The notes under the pieces: generated by a model
What the model was told of the DNA's origin: nothing
The model's input: only the letters and a program-made list of their open reading frames with translations
Databases searched by the model: none
Assembly: GCF_003148825.1 (NCBI RefSeq)
Contig: NZ_QGGZ01000001.1
Coordinates: 124,001-188,000, forward strand
Origin: Streptomyces sp. CG 926
GTDB taxonomy: Bacteria; Actinomycetota; Actinomycetes; Streptomycetales; Streptomycetaceae
Length of the DNA stretch: 64,000 nt
Reading direction: 5' to 3'
Translations under genes and position numbers: made by a program
In this document: positions 16,565 through 26,968 of the stretch, piece by piece
Position numbering within the stretch: position 1 is the first letter of the stretch
Layout of the letters: each line of letters starts with the position of its first letter

Positions 16565-18145
16565 GTGCGCCTGAAACGCTTCGCACCGCTGCTCGCCGCC
16601 GCCGGACTCATCGCGACCACCGTGCCCCTGTTGTCCGCCACCCAGGCCTCCGCCACCCCGGCCGCGGACCACCTTCGGCAGAAACCCGCCTGGCACCGCT
16701 GCAGCACCGAGCAGCCGGCCTCGTACGAGTGCGCGACGCTCAAGGTCCCGCTCGACTACCGGCGTCCCGACGGACCCACGCTCGACCTCGCCATATCCCG
16801 GATCAAGAGCGAGAACCCGGCCAAGCGGCACGGCGCCATGCTGCTGAACCCGGGCGGCCCGGGCGGCCCCGGCCTCGACCTGCCGCTGCTGGTGGGCGCG
16901 GCGATGCCGAAGGAGGTACGGGAGCGCTACGACCTCATCGGCTTCGACCCGCGCGGCGTGGGTGCCAGCAGTCCGATCACCTGCGGACTGACCGACGCCG
17001 AGCAGAACTTCGACCGCGCCTACCGTCCGGAGAGCTTCGGCTCCGACGTGACCTGGGCGCGCACGGTCGCCGACAAGTGCCGGGAGAAGGCCGGTGCGGT
17101 GCTGCCGTACATCACCACCCGCAACACGGCCCGGGACATGGACACGATCCGCGCGGTCCTCGGCGAGCGCAAGCTCTCCTACCTGGGCTACTCGTACGGG
17201 ACCTACCTCGGCGCGGTGTACTCCCAGATGTTCCCGGACCGCACGGACCGCTTCGTGCTCGACAGCGGCGTGGACCCGCAGCGGATCTGGCGCGGCATGA
17301 TCCAGGTCTGGGCCACCGAGGCCGAGCCCGCCTTCGCGCGGTGGACGCAGTGGGCGGCGCAGCGATCGGCCGAGTACCACTTGGGCGACACCCCGAAGGC
17401 CGTGTCCGACACCTTCTGGCAACTGGTGGCGCGCGCCGACAAGGAGCCGTTCGAGTTCGAGGGCATGAAGGTCGACGGGGACATGATCCGCTCCACGCGG
17501 GCGGTGTTCTTCTACCCGGCGCAGGCCACCCCCATGGTCGTGGCCCTGAAGGCGGCCTCCGAGGGCAAGCCGCTGCCCGCGGGCACCACCGCGACGGAAC
17601 TGAAGCGGCTGCTGACCGGCGGCGCGGCGGACGAGCCCGCCTCGGACAACGGCACCGCCGTGTTCTGGGCCGTGGCGTGCGGGGACACCGGCAGCTGGCC
17701 CCGCTACACCGAGCAGTACGAGCGGGACGCGGTGAAGGACAAGGCCAGGTACCCGCTGTACGGGGACTTCGCGTCCAACATCAAGCCGTGCGCCTTCTGG
17801 GACCGGCCGGTCGAGGCGGCCACGCCGATGCACAAGAAGGCGAACGTGCTGACGGTGCAGAACGAGTTCGACTCCCAGACCCCGCTGGTGAGCGGCCAGG
17901 GCCTGCACAAGGCCCTCAAGGGCTCGCGGATGGTGCTGGCGGCGGGCGGTGAGGGCCACGGCGTGTACCTCTTCGACCCCACCTCCTGCGCCAACGCCTC
18001 GGTGAACGCGTACCTGGCCACGGGCGAGCTGCCCGCCCAGGACGTGACCTGCCAGAACCCGCCGGCCGCCGCCGAGCGGCGCGACTCGGTGGCGCCCACG
18101 AAGCCGCTGCCGCTGCCCTTCCCGTCCACGCCCGGACGCTTCTGA
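16565..18145 (+). CDS. Secreted alpha/beta-hydrolase (S33 tripeptidyl aminopeptidase type)
   Basis: Protein of 526 aa with a signal peptide (RFAPLLAAAGLIATTVPLLS, cleavage near ATQASA). This family releases tripeptides from protein N-termini outside the cell. Visible features are the oxyanion region LLNPGGPGGPGLDLPL, DLIGFDPRGVGASSPI, the nucleophile elbow LGYSYGTYLG (Ser about residue 218), an aspartate near EFDSQTP, and the C-terminal histidine in GGEGHGVYLFD. A long cap insertion precedes the last motifs, as usual in the family. GTG at 16565 follows GAAAGGAACGGCTCA. It is monocistronic and ends before the hairpin at 18191. Confidence 0.92.
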   Translation: MRLKRFAPLLAAAGLIATTVPLLSATQASATPAADHLRQKPAWHRCSTEQPASYECATLKVPLDYRRPDGPTLDLAISRIKSENPAKRHGAMLLNPGGPGGPGLDLPLLVGAAMPKEVRERYDLIGFDPRGVGASSPITCGLTDAEQNFDRAYRPESFGSDVTWARTVADKCREKAGAVLPYITTRNTARDMDTIRAVLGERKLSYLGYSYGTYLGAVYSQMFPDRTDRFVLDSGVDPQRIWRGMIQVWATEAEPAFARWTQWAAQRSAEYHLGDTPKAVSDTFWQLVARADKEPFEFEGMKVDGDMIRSTRAVFFYPAQATPMVVALKAASEGKPLPAGTTATELKRLLTGGAADEPASDNGTAVFWAVACGDTGSWPRYTEQYERDAVKDKARYPLYGDFASNIKPCAFWDRPVEAATPMHKKANVLTVQNEFDSQTPLVSGQGLHKALKGSRMVLAAGGEGHGVYLFDPTSCANASVNAYLATGELPAQDVTCQNPPAAAERRDSVAPTKPLPLPFPSTPGRF

Positions 18146-18190
18146 CAACCGGCAGCACCACGCGTCGACCCGGTCGACCCGCGGGTCGAC

Positions 18191-18232
18191 CCGCGGAACC
18201 TGCCCGAGCATCGGCCCGGGCGGGTTCCGCGG
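18191..18232. terminator. 16-bp hairpin after the S33 peptidase
   Basis: CCGCGGAACCTGCCCG (18191-18206) pairs with 18217-18232, one G-T pair, loop of 10. Confidence 0.8.
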
Positions 18233-18256
18233 CCGTGGAACGGGTACGGGTGGGGC

Positions 18257-18868
18257 GTGGGATGCGAACGCCTGATGTTCGACGGCTGGATCGCCGCCGT
18301 CGGCACGGGGTCGGGTACACGGGTGATCGTGGGCCACTGGCCGAGGTCGCCCTTCGGGCCGTTCAGTGACGTGATGCTGGAGCGCGCCGACGGGTGGCGC
18401 ACCCTGGTGGCGCCCACGACCCGGACGGCGGAGTACATCGCCGGCACCTACCACTTCGACGAGGTCCGGACGGACCCGGTGACCGTGCGGACGGGCGACG
18501 GCGCGTGGGACGTCGCGGCGGGACCCCTGGACCTGCGCTTTCGGGTCGGGCGCCAGGGAGCCCTCGGTCTGGTCCTGCGGGCCGTCCCCCGGCCGCTCGC
18601 TCGGCGGCCGCTGTGGGCGGCCGTGACGGACGTGCCCGCCCGCCTGATGACCGGCGTACGCACCCGGGGCAGCTCCCGCCCCGGATGCCGCCAGTGGTAC
18701 GCGGCGGGCGGCCTGTGGCCGATCGTGACCGCCCGAGCCTCCTTCGGTGGGACCGACCTCGGCGCACTGGCTCCCGTCGTCCCGCCCGTGCGCTTCGGCT
18801 TCGCGTCGGCCCCCGCGTCGCCGGCGCTGGTGCGGGTGCTCTCCACCGTCGAACACGCTGTCGCCTGA
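18257..18868 (+). CDS. Conserved hypothetical protein
   Basis: Protein of 203 aa that I do not recognise. Codon use is fully Streptomyces-like. The pattern (FDGWIAAVGTGSGTRVIVGHW, SDVMLERADGWRTLVAP, AEYIAGTYHFDEVRTDPVTV) suggests a beta-rich cytoplasmic fold without signal or membrane helix. GTG at 18257 gives the longest form; an internal ATG at 18275 is possible, and neither has a strong ribosome site (only GGGGC upstream). It stands alone after the peptidase terminator. I infer only that it is a real gene, from its length and third-position GC. Confidence 0.65.
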   Translation: MGCERLMFDGWIAAVGTGSGTRVIVGHWPRSPFGPFSDVMLERADGWRTLVAPTTRTAEYIAGTYHFDEVRTDPVTVRTGDGAWDVAAGPLDLRFRVGRQGALGLVLRAVPRPLARRPLWAAVTDVPARLMTGVRTRGSSRPGCRQWYAAGGLWPIVTARASFGGTDLGALAPVVPPVRFGFASAPASPALVRVLSTVEHAVA

Positions 18869-18934
18869 GCCCGCGCGGCACACGTCGCGCTCGGCCCGTC
18901 GCGCTCGCCCGTCGCGCCGGCCCGTCGCGCGCCC

Positions 18935-19123
18935 TTACATGGGGTCCATCGTGGCGCTCTCCGGGCCACCCAGCTCCTCGCACCTCACGCGGATGGCCAC
19001 GGCCTTCTCCATCAGCTGCTGCCGTTCCGCGGCGTCGTCGGCCCGCTGCGCCCTCAGTTCCAGTGCCTCGGCTTCCCGGCGCATCCTCACGACCTCTTCG
19101 CTCCACTGCTTGTCGCTGCTCAT
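18935..19123 (-). CDS. Small DUF6381-like helical protein
   Basis: A 62-residue protein predicted as almost all helix (SEEVVRMRREAEALELRAQR, then AAERQQLMEKAVAIRVRCEE), ending in MDPM. It matches my memory of the DUF6381 proteins common in Streptomyces, which have no known function. ATG at 19123 follows GGAGGATCGAAG. It is oriented convergently with the hypothetical gene before it and divergently from the zinc-finger gene after it. Confidence 0.7.
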   Translation of the reverse strand: MSSDKQWSEEVVRMRREAEALELRAQRADDAAERQQLMEKAVAIRVRCEELGGPESATMDPM

Positions 19124-19355
19124 CTTCGATCCTCCGGCGTGTGGTGGTCACCGCTCGTCGGCATGCCGTGACGAACCGGTTCCATGCCGCGCCTACCCCC
19201 GTCCCGGCGGGGCTGACACGGAAGGCCACGCTGTTTCGAGAGGGTGGCCCCTGCACCGTTCCACGCGGTACGCCCGCCCGCAACGCCCGCGCGGCGGACA
19301 GGTGAGCCCCGGCCCACCAGGGAATCGGGGGTCGCGGGCCGGCGTTGTGCCACGC

Positions 19356-19754
19356 ATGGCTGATGCGTCCCCGCACGACCGTGACGAGCGCGACCCGTCG
19401 GTCCTCGCGAGCGCCCGCGCGCGTCTGGCTGCCGATCGCGCCGACACCCTCGCGCGGACGGCGGCGCTGGGCCGCGACTTCGACGGGATCGTCGCGGCGA
19501 ACGCCTTGATCGCGGTCGACGACGAGCACGACCCCGAAGGAGCCTCCACCGCCTTCGAGCGGGCCCACGTCGCCGCCCTGCTGGTGCAGGCCCGCGAGCA
19601 CCTCGAAGAGCTCGACCGAGCACTGCGACGGCTCGAACGCGGCGAGTACGGACGGTGCGAGAGCTGTGGCAGGACGATTCCGCCCGAGCGCCTGGAGATC
19701 CGTCCGGCGGCGACCACGTGCGTGCACTGCGCCCGTTCCGCCCCCCGCCGCTAG
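19356..19754 (+). CDS. DksA/TraR-type C4 zinc-finger protein
   Basis: Protein of 132 aa. A helical coil (FERAHVAALLVQAREHLEEL, then RALRRLERGEYG) is followed by the four-cysteine zinc finger CESCGRTIPPERL and TTCVHC, as in DksA/TraR proteins that act in the RNA polymerase secondary channel. ATG at 19356 is chosen because protein-like sequence starts there (MADASPHDRDERDP); no strong ribosome site precedes it. The acidic coil tip expected in true DksA is not evident, so its effect on transcription is uncertain. It converges with the SpoIIE phosphatase gene. Confidence 0.85.
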   Translation: MADASPHDRDERDPSVLASARARLAADRADTLARTAALGRDFDGIVAANALIAVDDEHDPEGASTAFERAHVAALLVQAREHLEELDRALRRLERGEYGRCESCGRTIPPERLEIRPAATTCVHCARSAPRR

Positions 19755-19801
19755 GCCGTCTCTTCCGGATCTTTGTCGGGCTCACGGACCTACGCGGCGG
19801 A

Positions 19802-21115
19802 TCACGGCTCCGTGCGTGGCGTGGCGGTGGGCAGGCCCAGCCGGTGGTGGGCCGACAGCCGTCCGCCTTCCGGGCCCAGCCATTCGGCGACCAGCACGGT
19901 GGCGTCGTCCGCGAGGCGCCCGGAGTGGTGTGTCACGATCGCCCCCATCAGGCGGCGCAGCGTCTCGGGGACGGGCAGGCCGTCGCTGTGTTGGCGGATG
20001 AGGAAGTCGACGAAGCCTTCGAGCCCGAATTCCCGGCCCTCGGCGTTACGGGCCTCGGTGATGCCGTCCGTGTAGAGCACGATGCGGTCCCCCGGCTCGA
20101 GTTGTTCCTGGCACAGGACCGTTTCCAGATCGAGGTCGGTTCCCATCGGGTGGCCGGGCGGACATTGGAGCCGGGCCATCCAGCGGCCACCGCGGATGAT
20201 CACCGGGGAGTGGTGGCCGCGGTTGACCCAGGAGAAGGTGCCGGTGGTGGTGTCGAGGTCGGCCAGGACCGCGGTCACGTACCGCCGCCGGTTGAACTCG
20301 GTGAGCAGGCTCCGTTCGATCGCGACGGAGGTCTCGATCAGGCCCATCCCCTGACGTCGGTGGTTGCGGCAGGCCGCGACCGCCAGATTGGCGGTGACCC
20401 CGGCCGAGGTGTCGTGCCCCATGGCGTCGAAGATGCCCAGGTGGAGGATGTCGCCCGCGCGTGCGTAGTCGAAGGCGTCCCCGCCGATCTCGTACGCGGG
20501 CTCGAGTACGGCTCCCACCACCACCCGGGCGTCGGCGTAGGTGGTGGGCGGCATGAGATGCCATTGCATCTCGGCGGCGACGTTCATGGGCCGTGTCCGT
20601 ACGAGACGGGCGTGGTCGTCGCTGGAGCCGCGTTTGCTGACCACCAGGAGGGCCACCAGGGTGGCGAGCCGGGCGAGTTCCTCCGCGGTGGCCGGACCCT
20701 CGGCGGGAGTCCGGGCCCTGAGTACTCCCAGCCGTTCCGTGCCGTCCAGCAGCGGGATCCACCAGACCGCGGGATGCTCCTGTGTCGTCTGCGGCAGCGC
20801 CCGGCCGAGCTGGAAGCAGCGTCCGGCCATCGTCGTGGCCACCGGCAGTTCGCGCTCACCGCTCGGCGCGCCCGCTCCGCCGCCGGTGCGGCGGCCGTCC
20901 AGCAGCGTCAGCACGTCCTCCTGGATGTCGCACAGGTAGATCGCCACGTCGTCGAAGCCGGCGCCGGAAGCGTGGGAGGCGACCTGCCCCGCCAGGTCCT
21001 CCCATGCCATCAGATGGCTGGCTTCCAGCAGACCGCCCAGCATCCCCAGAACGGTGCGCGCGCGTTCTTCACCGGCCGGCGTCGACGGCGCGTCGTCCGG
21101 ACGGGCCGCGGTCAT
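19802..21115 (-). CDS. GAF-SpoIIE (PP2C) serine phosphatase
   Basis: Protein of 437 aa. A GAF-like sensor (residues about 20-180; DVAIYLCDIQEDVLTLLDG, WWIPLLDGTERLGVLRA) precedes a SpoIIE/PP2C phosphatase domain (residues 195-420). The metal-binding aspartates appear in YEIGGDAFDYA, IFDAMGHD, LYTDGITEARNAEG and LADDATVLVAEW. It should dephosphorylate anti-sigma-antagonist-type proteins. ATG at 21115 fits the usual family start; the frame stays open upstream to a GTG at 21373 with partly protein-like sequence (see the remnant entry). No kinase or antagonist gene lies next to it. Confidence 0.9.
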   Translation of the reverse strand: MTAARPDDAPSTPAGEERARTVLGMLGGLLEASHLMAWEDLAGQVASHASGAGFDDVAIYLCDIQEDVLTLLDGRRTGGGAGAPSGERELPVATTMAGRCFQLGRALPQTTQEHPAVWWIPLLDGTERLGVLRARTPAEGPATAEELARLATLVALLVVSKRGSSDDHARLVRTRPMNVAAEMQWHLMPPTTYADARVVVGAVLEPAYEIGGDAFDYARAGDILHLGIFDAMGHDTSAGVTANLAVAACRNHRRQGMGLIETSVAIERSLLTEFNRRRYVTAVLADLDTTTGTFSWVNRGHHSPVIIRGGRWMARLQCPPGHPMGTDLDLETVLCQEQLEPGDRIVLYTDGITEARNAEGREFGLEGFVDFLIRQHSDGLPVPETLRRLMGAIVTHHSGRLADDATVLVAEWLGPEGGRLSAHHRLGLPTATPRTEP

Positions 21116-21537
21116 CGCGCGTCCGTTTCCGCGATGGGGCCTCGCACCGGGCGGATCCCGGGCCGGCGGCCCGTGCCGGTGGCTCGGGAGCCGGGCGGGT
21201 GGCAGCGACCAGGCCGGTGTCCGATCTTCCGGTGCTCCGGCGTCGGCGGAGGAGAGATCGGCGCGGTCGTCGTCACCATGCGGGCCCTTTGCGTCGGGGG
21301 GCGGGGGTATGGGGCCGGCGCGCCGGTACCCGACCTCCAGCACCTCGCGCTCCGTCTCGGGCGTTGCCCACACCCGCAGGCCGTCCGCCGTGGTAGTCGA
21401 GGTGTGGAAGCCGGCTCGGCGCAGGACCTGCCGGATCCGCTCGCACCCGTTTCCCCTGTCCCGTCGTCGGGAGGATCGGCGTCCGTCGTGGCCTGAGGGG
21501 GATGCACAGGTCCAGTTCGGCGAGCCGGCGAAGCGTC
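21116..21537 (-). pseudogene. Possible frameshifted remnant upstream of the SpoIIE gene
   Basis: Between the SRPBCC stop and the SpoIIE start two minus-strand frames each hold a protein-like piece. One reads LTLRRLAELDLCIPL close to 21537. The other, about 21442 to 21310 and in frame with the phosphatase, reads ERIRQVLRRAGFHTSTTTAD and GLRVWATPETEREVLEVGYR. Together they look like a small gene split by a frameshift. Alternatively the second part is a real N-terminal extension of the phosphatase. No ribosome site or ATG supports either piece. Confidence 0.35.
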
Positions 21538-21991
21538 AGCGGGGAGGGAGGGACGCCTCGGCGGCCGCCTTGATGCGCCGGCCGAAGTCGGGGGCGTCCT
21601 TGCGGGCCGCGCCGACGGCCAGGCCGACGAGCAGCTTGCCGATCCCGTGGCCTTCGAGGGTGTTGAAGATGCGGACCCGGGTGCGGTCGCCGGGGAGGGG
21701 TTCGAGGTCGTAGCCGCCCTCCGCGGTGACGAGGTTGCGGCTCTGCTCCTTCCAGCGGATCAGGTGCGGTGCGTCCAGGCCGACGATGCGGAACTCGCGG
21801 CCGGTCTTCATCCCGGCGTCCTTGACCGTGCTGCGGAAGACCGTGCCGAGGGCCGTGGGACCGTCCGGGGTCTTGGTGATCTCCTGGACGCGGGGGCTGA
21901 ACTCGGGGTCGTGCCGTCCGTCGGCAAGGTAGGCGAACACCGCCTCCACCGGTCGGTCGATCTCGACACTCGCCTCGAACTGTCCGGACAT
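21536..21991 (-). CDS. SRPBCC family protein
   Basis: Protein of 151 aa with the START-like helix-grip fold of polyketide cyclase/coenzyme Q-binding proteins. The opening MSGQFEASVEIDRPVEAVFA and YLADGRHDPEFSPRVQEI are typical, followed by beta strands and a long C-terminal helix (FGRRIKAAAEASLPPR). The fold binds a hydrophobic ligand; which one cannot be told. ATG at 21991 follows GAGGAGCACAC. It lies 50 bp downstream of, and in a different transcript direction order from, no obvious partner: the MFS gene upstream ends at 22042 on the same strand, so they may be co-transcribed. Confidence 0.87.
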   Translation of the reverse strand: MSGQFEASVEIDRPVEAVFAYLADGRHDPEFSPRVQEITKTPDGPTALGTVFRSTVKDAGMKTGREFRIVGLDAPHLIRWKEQSRNLVTAEGGYDLEPLPGDRTRVRIFNTLEGHGIGKLLVGLAVGAARKDAPDFGRRIKAAAEASLPPR

Positions 21992-22041
21992 GTGTGCTCC
22001 TCGGTGCGGCTACCTGGGGACCACGATCGCAGAGCGGCAGC

Positions 22042-23319
22042 TCACGCGCGCGCCGACGGCCCCGCGGCCGGCTCCTGGTCCGGGGCGGCGGGCTCGGCCG
22101 CGGCCACGCCCGCGCGGCTCCCGCGCAGCGGGGTCAGCAGACCACCGCCCAGGATCAGCAGGCACAGCGCCCCGCCCGCGAGACTGACCGCGGGGACCCC
22201 GTGGCGGGCGGCCAGCAGCGTGAGCACGGCTGCGCCCACCGGGCCCGAGGCGTTGTGCACCGTCCAGAACGCGGACGTGACCCGGCCGAGCAGATGGTCC
22301 GGGGTCACCTCCTGGCGCAGGGTCATGGTGCAGATCCCGCCCAGGGTGATCCCGAACATGAAGACGGCGGCCAGTGCGGCGATCACCGGCACGCTGCGGC
22401 TGACGCCCGTCACCGTCACGCCGACGGCGATCATCGCGATCGAGGCGAGCCAGCACGTGCCGAAGCCGAGGACCCGGCGCAGTCGGCCCGCGCTCAGGGC
22501 CGCGGCGACGGACCCGGCCCCGCTGACGGCGATCACGTAGCCGAGGGTGGCCGCGTCCCGGCCGAGGTCGTGCTGGACCCGGTAGATCAGCAGGTCGGTG
22601 GCGCCCATGGTGACGAAGGTCAGCAGGGTGAGCTGGATGGTGAGCGGGCGCAGCAGCGGGTGTCCCCACAGGAAGCGGAAGCCGACCACGAACATCTCCC
22701 GCAGCACGCCGGCCCCGGCCTTCGCCGCGACCCCGTCCACGTCCACGTCCACGGCCCCGCCCCCGGCCTCGTCCACGGCCTTGTCGGCGCCGTCGCCGGC
22801 CGGGCGCGCGGTGAACCTCACCCAGCCCAGGCTCGCGGCGGAGACCAGGAACGTGGCTCCGTCCAGGGCCAGTGCCCAGTCGGCGCCCACTCCGGCCGTC
22901 AGGAAGCCGGCCACGACCGGCCCGAGCAGGCTCCCGAGGGCGAAGGTGCCCATCAGCCGTCCGTTGGCGGCCGTGAGGTCCTGGGTACGCACCAGTTGGG
23001 GGATGGCCGTCACGTACGCGACGTCGAACAGCGTCTTCAGTACGGCGGCGAGTGCGGTCAGCACGTACAGCAGCCAGACCTGCGGCCCCGCGAGCCACCA
23101 GACAAGCGGAACCGAGCCGAGCAGCACGGCCCGCGCCAGATCGCAGACGATCATGAGCCGGCGGCGGTCCACCCGGTCCACCACGTATCCGGCGAACACC
23201 CCTGTGCCGATGGCGGTGGCGCCGGAGACGACCGTGACGAGGCCCATCTGGACGATGGATCCGGTGGCGTGGAGAACGAGCAGCGGGAGCGCGAGCAGGG
23301 AGACGGACCCGCCGAGCAC
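22042..23319 (-). CDS. MFS transporter with a disturbed 5' end
   Basis: Major facilitator of the enterobactin/macrolide-exporter type, 425 aa from GTG at 23319. The loop-2 motif AGYVVDRVDRRRLM, about 11 membrane segments and a Gly/Ala/Asp insert (DKAVDEAGGGAVDVDVDG) in the central loop are visible. GTG 23319 falls inside the first membrane helix. The same frame upstream still codes LRRNKDFTVFWLGQALS, the normal family N-terminus, but has no ATG, GTG or TTG. The expected ATG (23387) is in another frame, across a perfect hairpin. A one-base shift there would give an intact protein, so this is either a sequencing error or a mutation. Confidence 0.8.
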   Translation of the reverse strand: MLGGSVSLLALPLLVLHATGSIVQMGLVTVVSGATAIGTGVFAGYVVDRVDRRRLMIVCDLARAVLLGSVPLVWWLAGPQVWLLYVLTALAAVLKTLFDVAYVTAIPQLVRTQDLTAANGRLMGTFALGSLLGPVVAGFLTAGVGADWALALDGATFLVSAASLGWVRFTARPAGDGADKAVDEAGGGAVDVDVDGVAAKAGAGVLREMFVVGFRFLWGHPLLRPLTIQLTLLTFVTMGATDLLIYRVQHDLGRDAATLGYVIAVSGAGSVAAALSAGRLRRVLGFGTCWLASIAMIAVGVTVTGVSRSVPVIAALAAVFMFGITLGGICTMTLRQEVTPDHLLGRVTSAFWTVHNASGPVGAAVLTLLAARHGVPAVSLAGGALCLLILGGGLLTPLRGSRAGVAAAEPAAPDQEPAAGPSARA

Positions 23320-23355
23320 GGACAGCGCCTGGCCGAGCCAGAAGACGGTGAAGTC

Positions 23356-23382
23356 CTTGTTCCGCCGCAGTGGCGGAACAAG
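23356..23382. repeat. Perfect 11-bp palindrome at the MFS start
   Basis: CTTGTTCCGCC (23356-23366) and its complement (23372-23382) flank a 5-base loop. It lies just inside the expected start of the MFS gene (ATG at 23387, minus strand), at the point where the reading frame changes. It could be an operator, a translational hairpin, or a site prone to sequencing error. Confidence 0.6.
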
Positions 23383-23544
23383 ATCATGTGGTGTGGATGC
23401 CGCCGAGATGGTCCCGCTCCCCCGTGCCCGCCGGCCGCCCTCGTGGTCGACCGTCGGCGCGAGCGTAGGCGAGCCGGTACCCCACCCGCCAACGTGTTTT
23501 CGCCCCGCCTCCGCCGGTCCCGGAGGGGGTGCTGCCCAGGGGCG

Positions 23545-23958
23545 CTAGCCGAGCAGGGCGTACACCGTGGAGGCCGTGGCCGCCGGGTCCGTGGCGCCCT
23601 CGGGGGTCAGGGTGATGTCGGCGAAGGCCATCCGCTTGCCGAGCTTGGTGACCCGTACGTGGATCAGTACGTCGGCCCCGACCACCGGCCGCTGGAAGCT
23701 GGTGGACTGCTGGACGGTGGTCATCGGTCCGTAGGTCCCGCGGGCGGCGGAGATCGCGATGACGGTGGCCGTGTCGGCGGCCGCCATCATGGCCTGGCCC
23801 GAGAGGCCGCCGCCGTCCCGGGCGAGCTCGTCGGACCAGGGCAGCCGCAGTACGGCGTGCCGCTCCCCGGTCTCCTCGACGGTCAGTCCGAGGGCGAGCA
23901 CCCAGGGGGCGAAGTTGTCGGTCAGGATCTTGTCTGCGTCTGCGGGTGAGATCGTCAC
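23545..23958 (-). CDS. PaaI-type hotdog-fold thioesterase
   Basis: Protein of 137 aa that should hydrolyse acyl-CoA thioesters. GTG at 23958 is preferred over the longer 23991 start, whose extra residues are encoded by a terminator hairpin. The family core is GGGLSGQAMMAAADTATVIA (catalytic Asp in the hotdog helix) followed by QQSTSFQRPVVGADVLIHVR and the closing strand ITLTPEG. It is in the same direction as, and 47 bp after, the flavin oxidoreductase, but a hairpin lies between them. A role in CoA-ester removal beside a dienoyl-CoA reductase-like enzyme is plausible. Confidence 0.88.
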   Translation of the reverse strand: MTISPADADKILTDNFAPWVLALGLTVEETGERHAVLRLPWSDELARDGGGLSGQAMMAAADTATVIAISAARGTYGPMTTVQQSTSFQRPVVGADVLIHVRVTKLGKRMAFADITLTPEGATDPAATASTVYALLG

Positions 23959-23963
23959 CGGGC

Positions 23964-23995
23964 GATTGTGGCGGTCCCGGCGGACCGCCACAATC
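23964..23995. terminator. 14-bp hairpin after the flavin oxidoreductase
   Basis: GATTGTGGCGGTCC (23964-23977) pairs perfectly with 23982-23995 around CGGC. It starts 9 bp after the oxidoreductase stop and almost touches the thioesterase start, so it should both end the first transcript and attenuate read-through. Confidence 0.75.
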
Positions 23996-24004
23996 CCCTT
24001 TCGG

Positions 24005-26104
<2,100 letters not shown>

Positions 26105-26175
26105 TCGGGTGGAGGTCCGCGGGCCCGGGATTCCCCAGGGGCGGCGGGCCGGCCCGGCAGCGGCTGTGGCGGAGT

Positions 26176-26823
26176 TCACGCCCGTGACTGCAGCGCGGAG
26201 AGCCTGCGCACCCAGACGACGGCGAGGAGCGCCGCCACGGCGTAGAGCAGGTCCGACGCCATGCCGACCAGCACGGAGGTGCGCGCCTCGGCGACCCGGC
26301 CGGTGGCCAAGGAGGTCAGCATGGCCGCGCCGAACGTGGCGCACCAGGCCGCGACGGGAGCCATCGAGGCGGAGCCGGACGCGGGTCCGCCGGGCGCCGA
26401 TTTCGACGCACTGGCCGTCCACACCCGCACGGCGATCCCGTACGCGAGGAGGGTCGGTCCCACGAGGGGGATGAACCAGACGCCGATCGCCCAGCCCGCG
26501 CCCCGGCGGAACATGTCGGGGGCGAAGACGCCGGCGTTCACCCGGACCCGGTGGAACCAGATGATGAACACCACGGCGGTGGGAACCATCGCCAGCAGCG
26601 TCATGCCCATCACCGCGGAGTACAGCGCCCAGGACGGATCCGGGTCCGTGACCCCGTCCAGTGCCCCGTACCGGTCGGCCCCGGCGACCACCATGAGCAC
26701 GCGGGTCGCGGCGCACACGCCGAGGAGCACCGTGAGCGCGGTGGCCAGGCCCCCGGGCGACAGGATCGACGAACGGACCGGGGGCGGTCCGAGCGGAGGC
26801 AGCGATCGGGTACCGAAGGACAT
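26176..26823 (-). CDS. DUF4328 membrane protein
   Basis: Protein of 215 aa with about five to six membrane helices (for example GLATALTVLLGVCAATRVLM and VPTAVVFIIWFHRVRVNAGV). The central WAIGVWFIPLVGPTLLAYGI (a W-x3-WF-x-P pattern) is typical of DUF4328 proteins, whose function is unknown. ATG at 26823 follows CTGGGGG, a weak site; a longer form from 26892 begins with non-family residues. It sits between the flavin oxidoreductase promoter and the terminator of the mannosidase operon, with no obvious partner. Confidence 0.82.
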   Translation of the reverse strand: MSFGTRSLPPLGPPPVRSSILSPGGLATALTVLLGVCAATRVLMVVAGADRYGALDGVTDPDPSWALYSAVMGMTLLAMVPTAVVFIIWFHRVRVNAGVFAPDMFRRGAGWAIGVWFIPLVGPTLLAYGIAVRVWTASASKSAPGGPASGSASMAPVAAWCATFGAAMLTSLATGRVAEARTSVLVGMASDLLYAVAALLAVVWVRRLSALQSRA

Positions 26824-26927
26824 GACGGGAAACCCCCAGGGCGCACGATGACATGGCGAAGCCCGCCGACGCGGGCGGGCAGCCAGGAACATACGGCACG
26901 CTCGCGATCACCGTCCAAGCGAAAGGA

Positions 26928-26956
26928 ACCCCGGCCCCGGTGGGCCGGGCCGGGGT
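26928..26956. terminator. Terminator of the sugar operon
   Basis: ACCCCGGCCC (26928-26937) pairs with 26947-26956 across a 9-base loop, 12 bp after the alpha-mannosidase stop on the minus strand. Confidence 0.75.
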
Positions 26957-26968
26957 CCCTCCGGGCGG

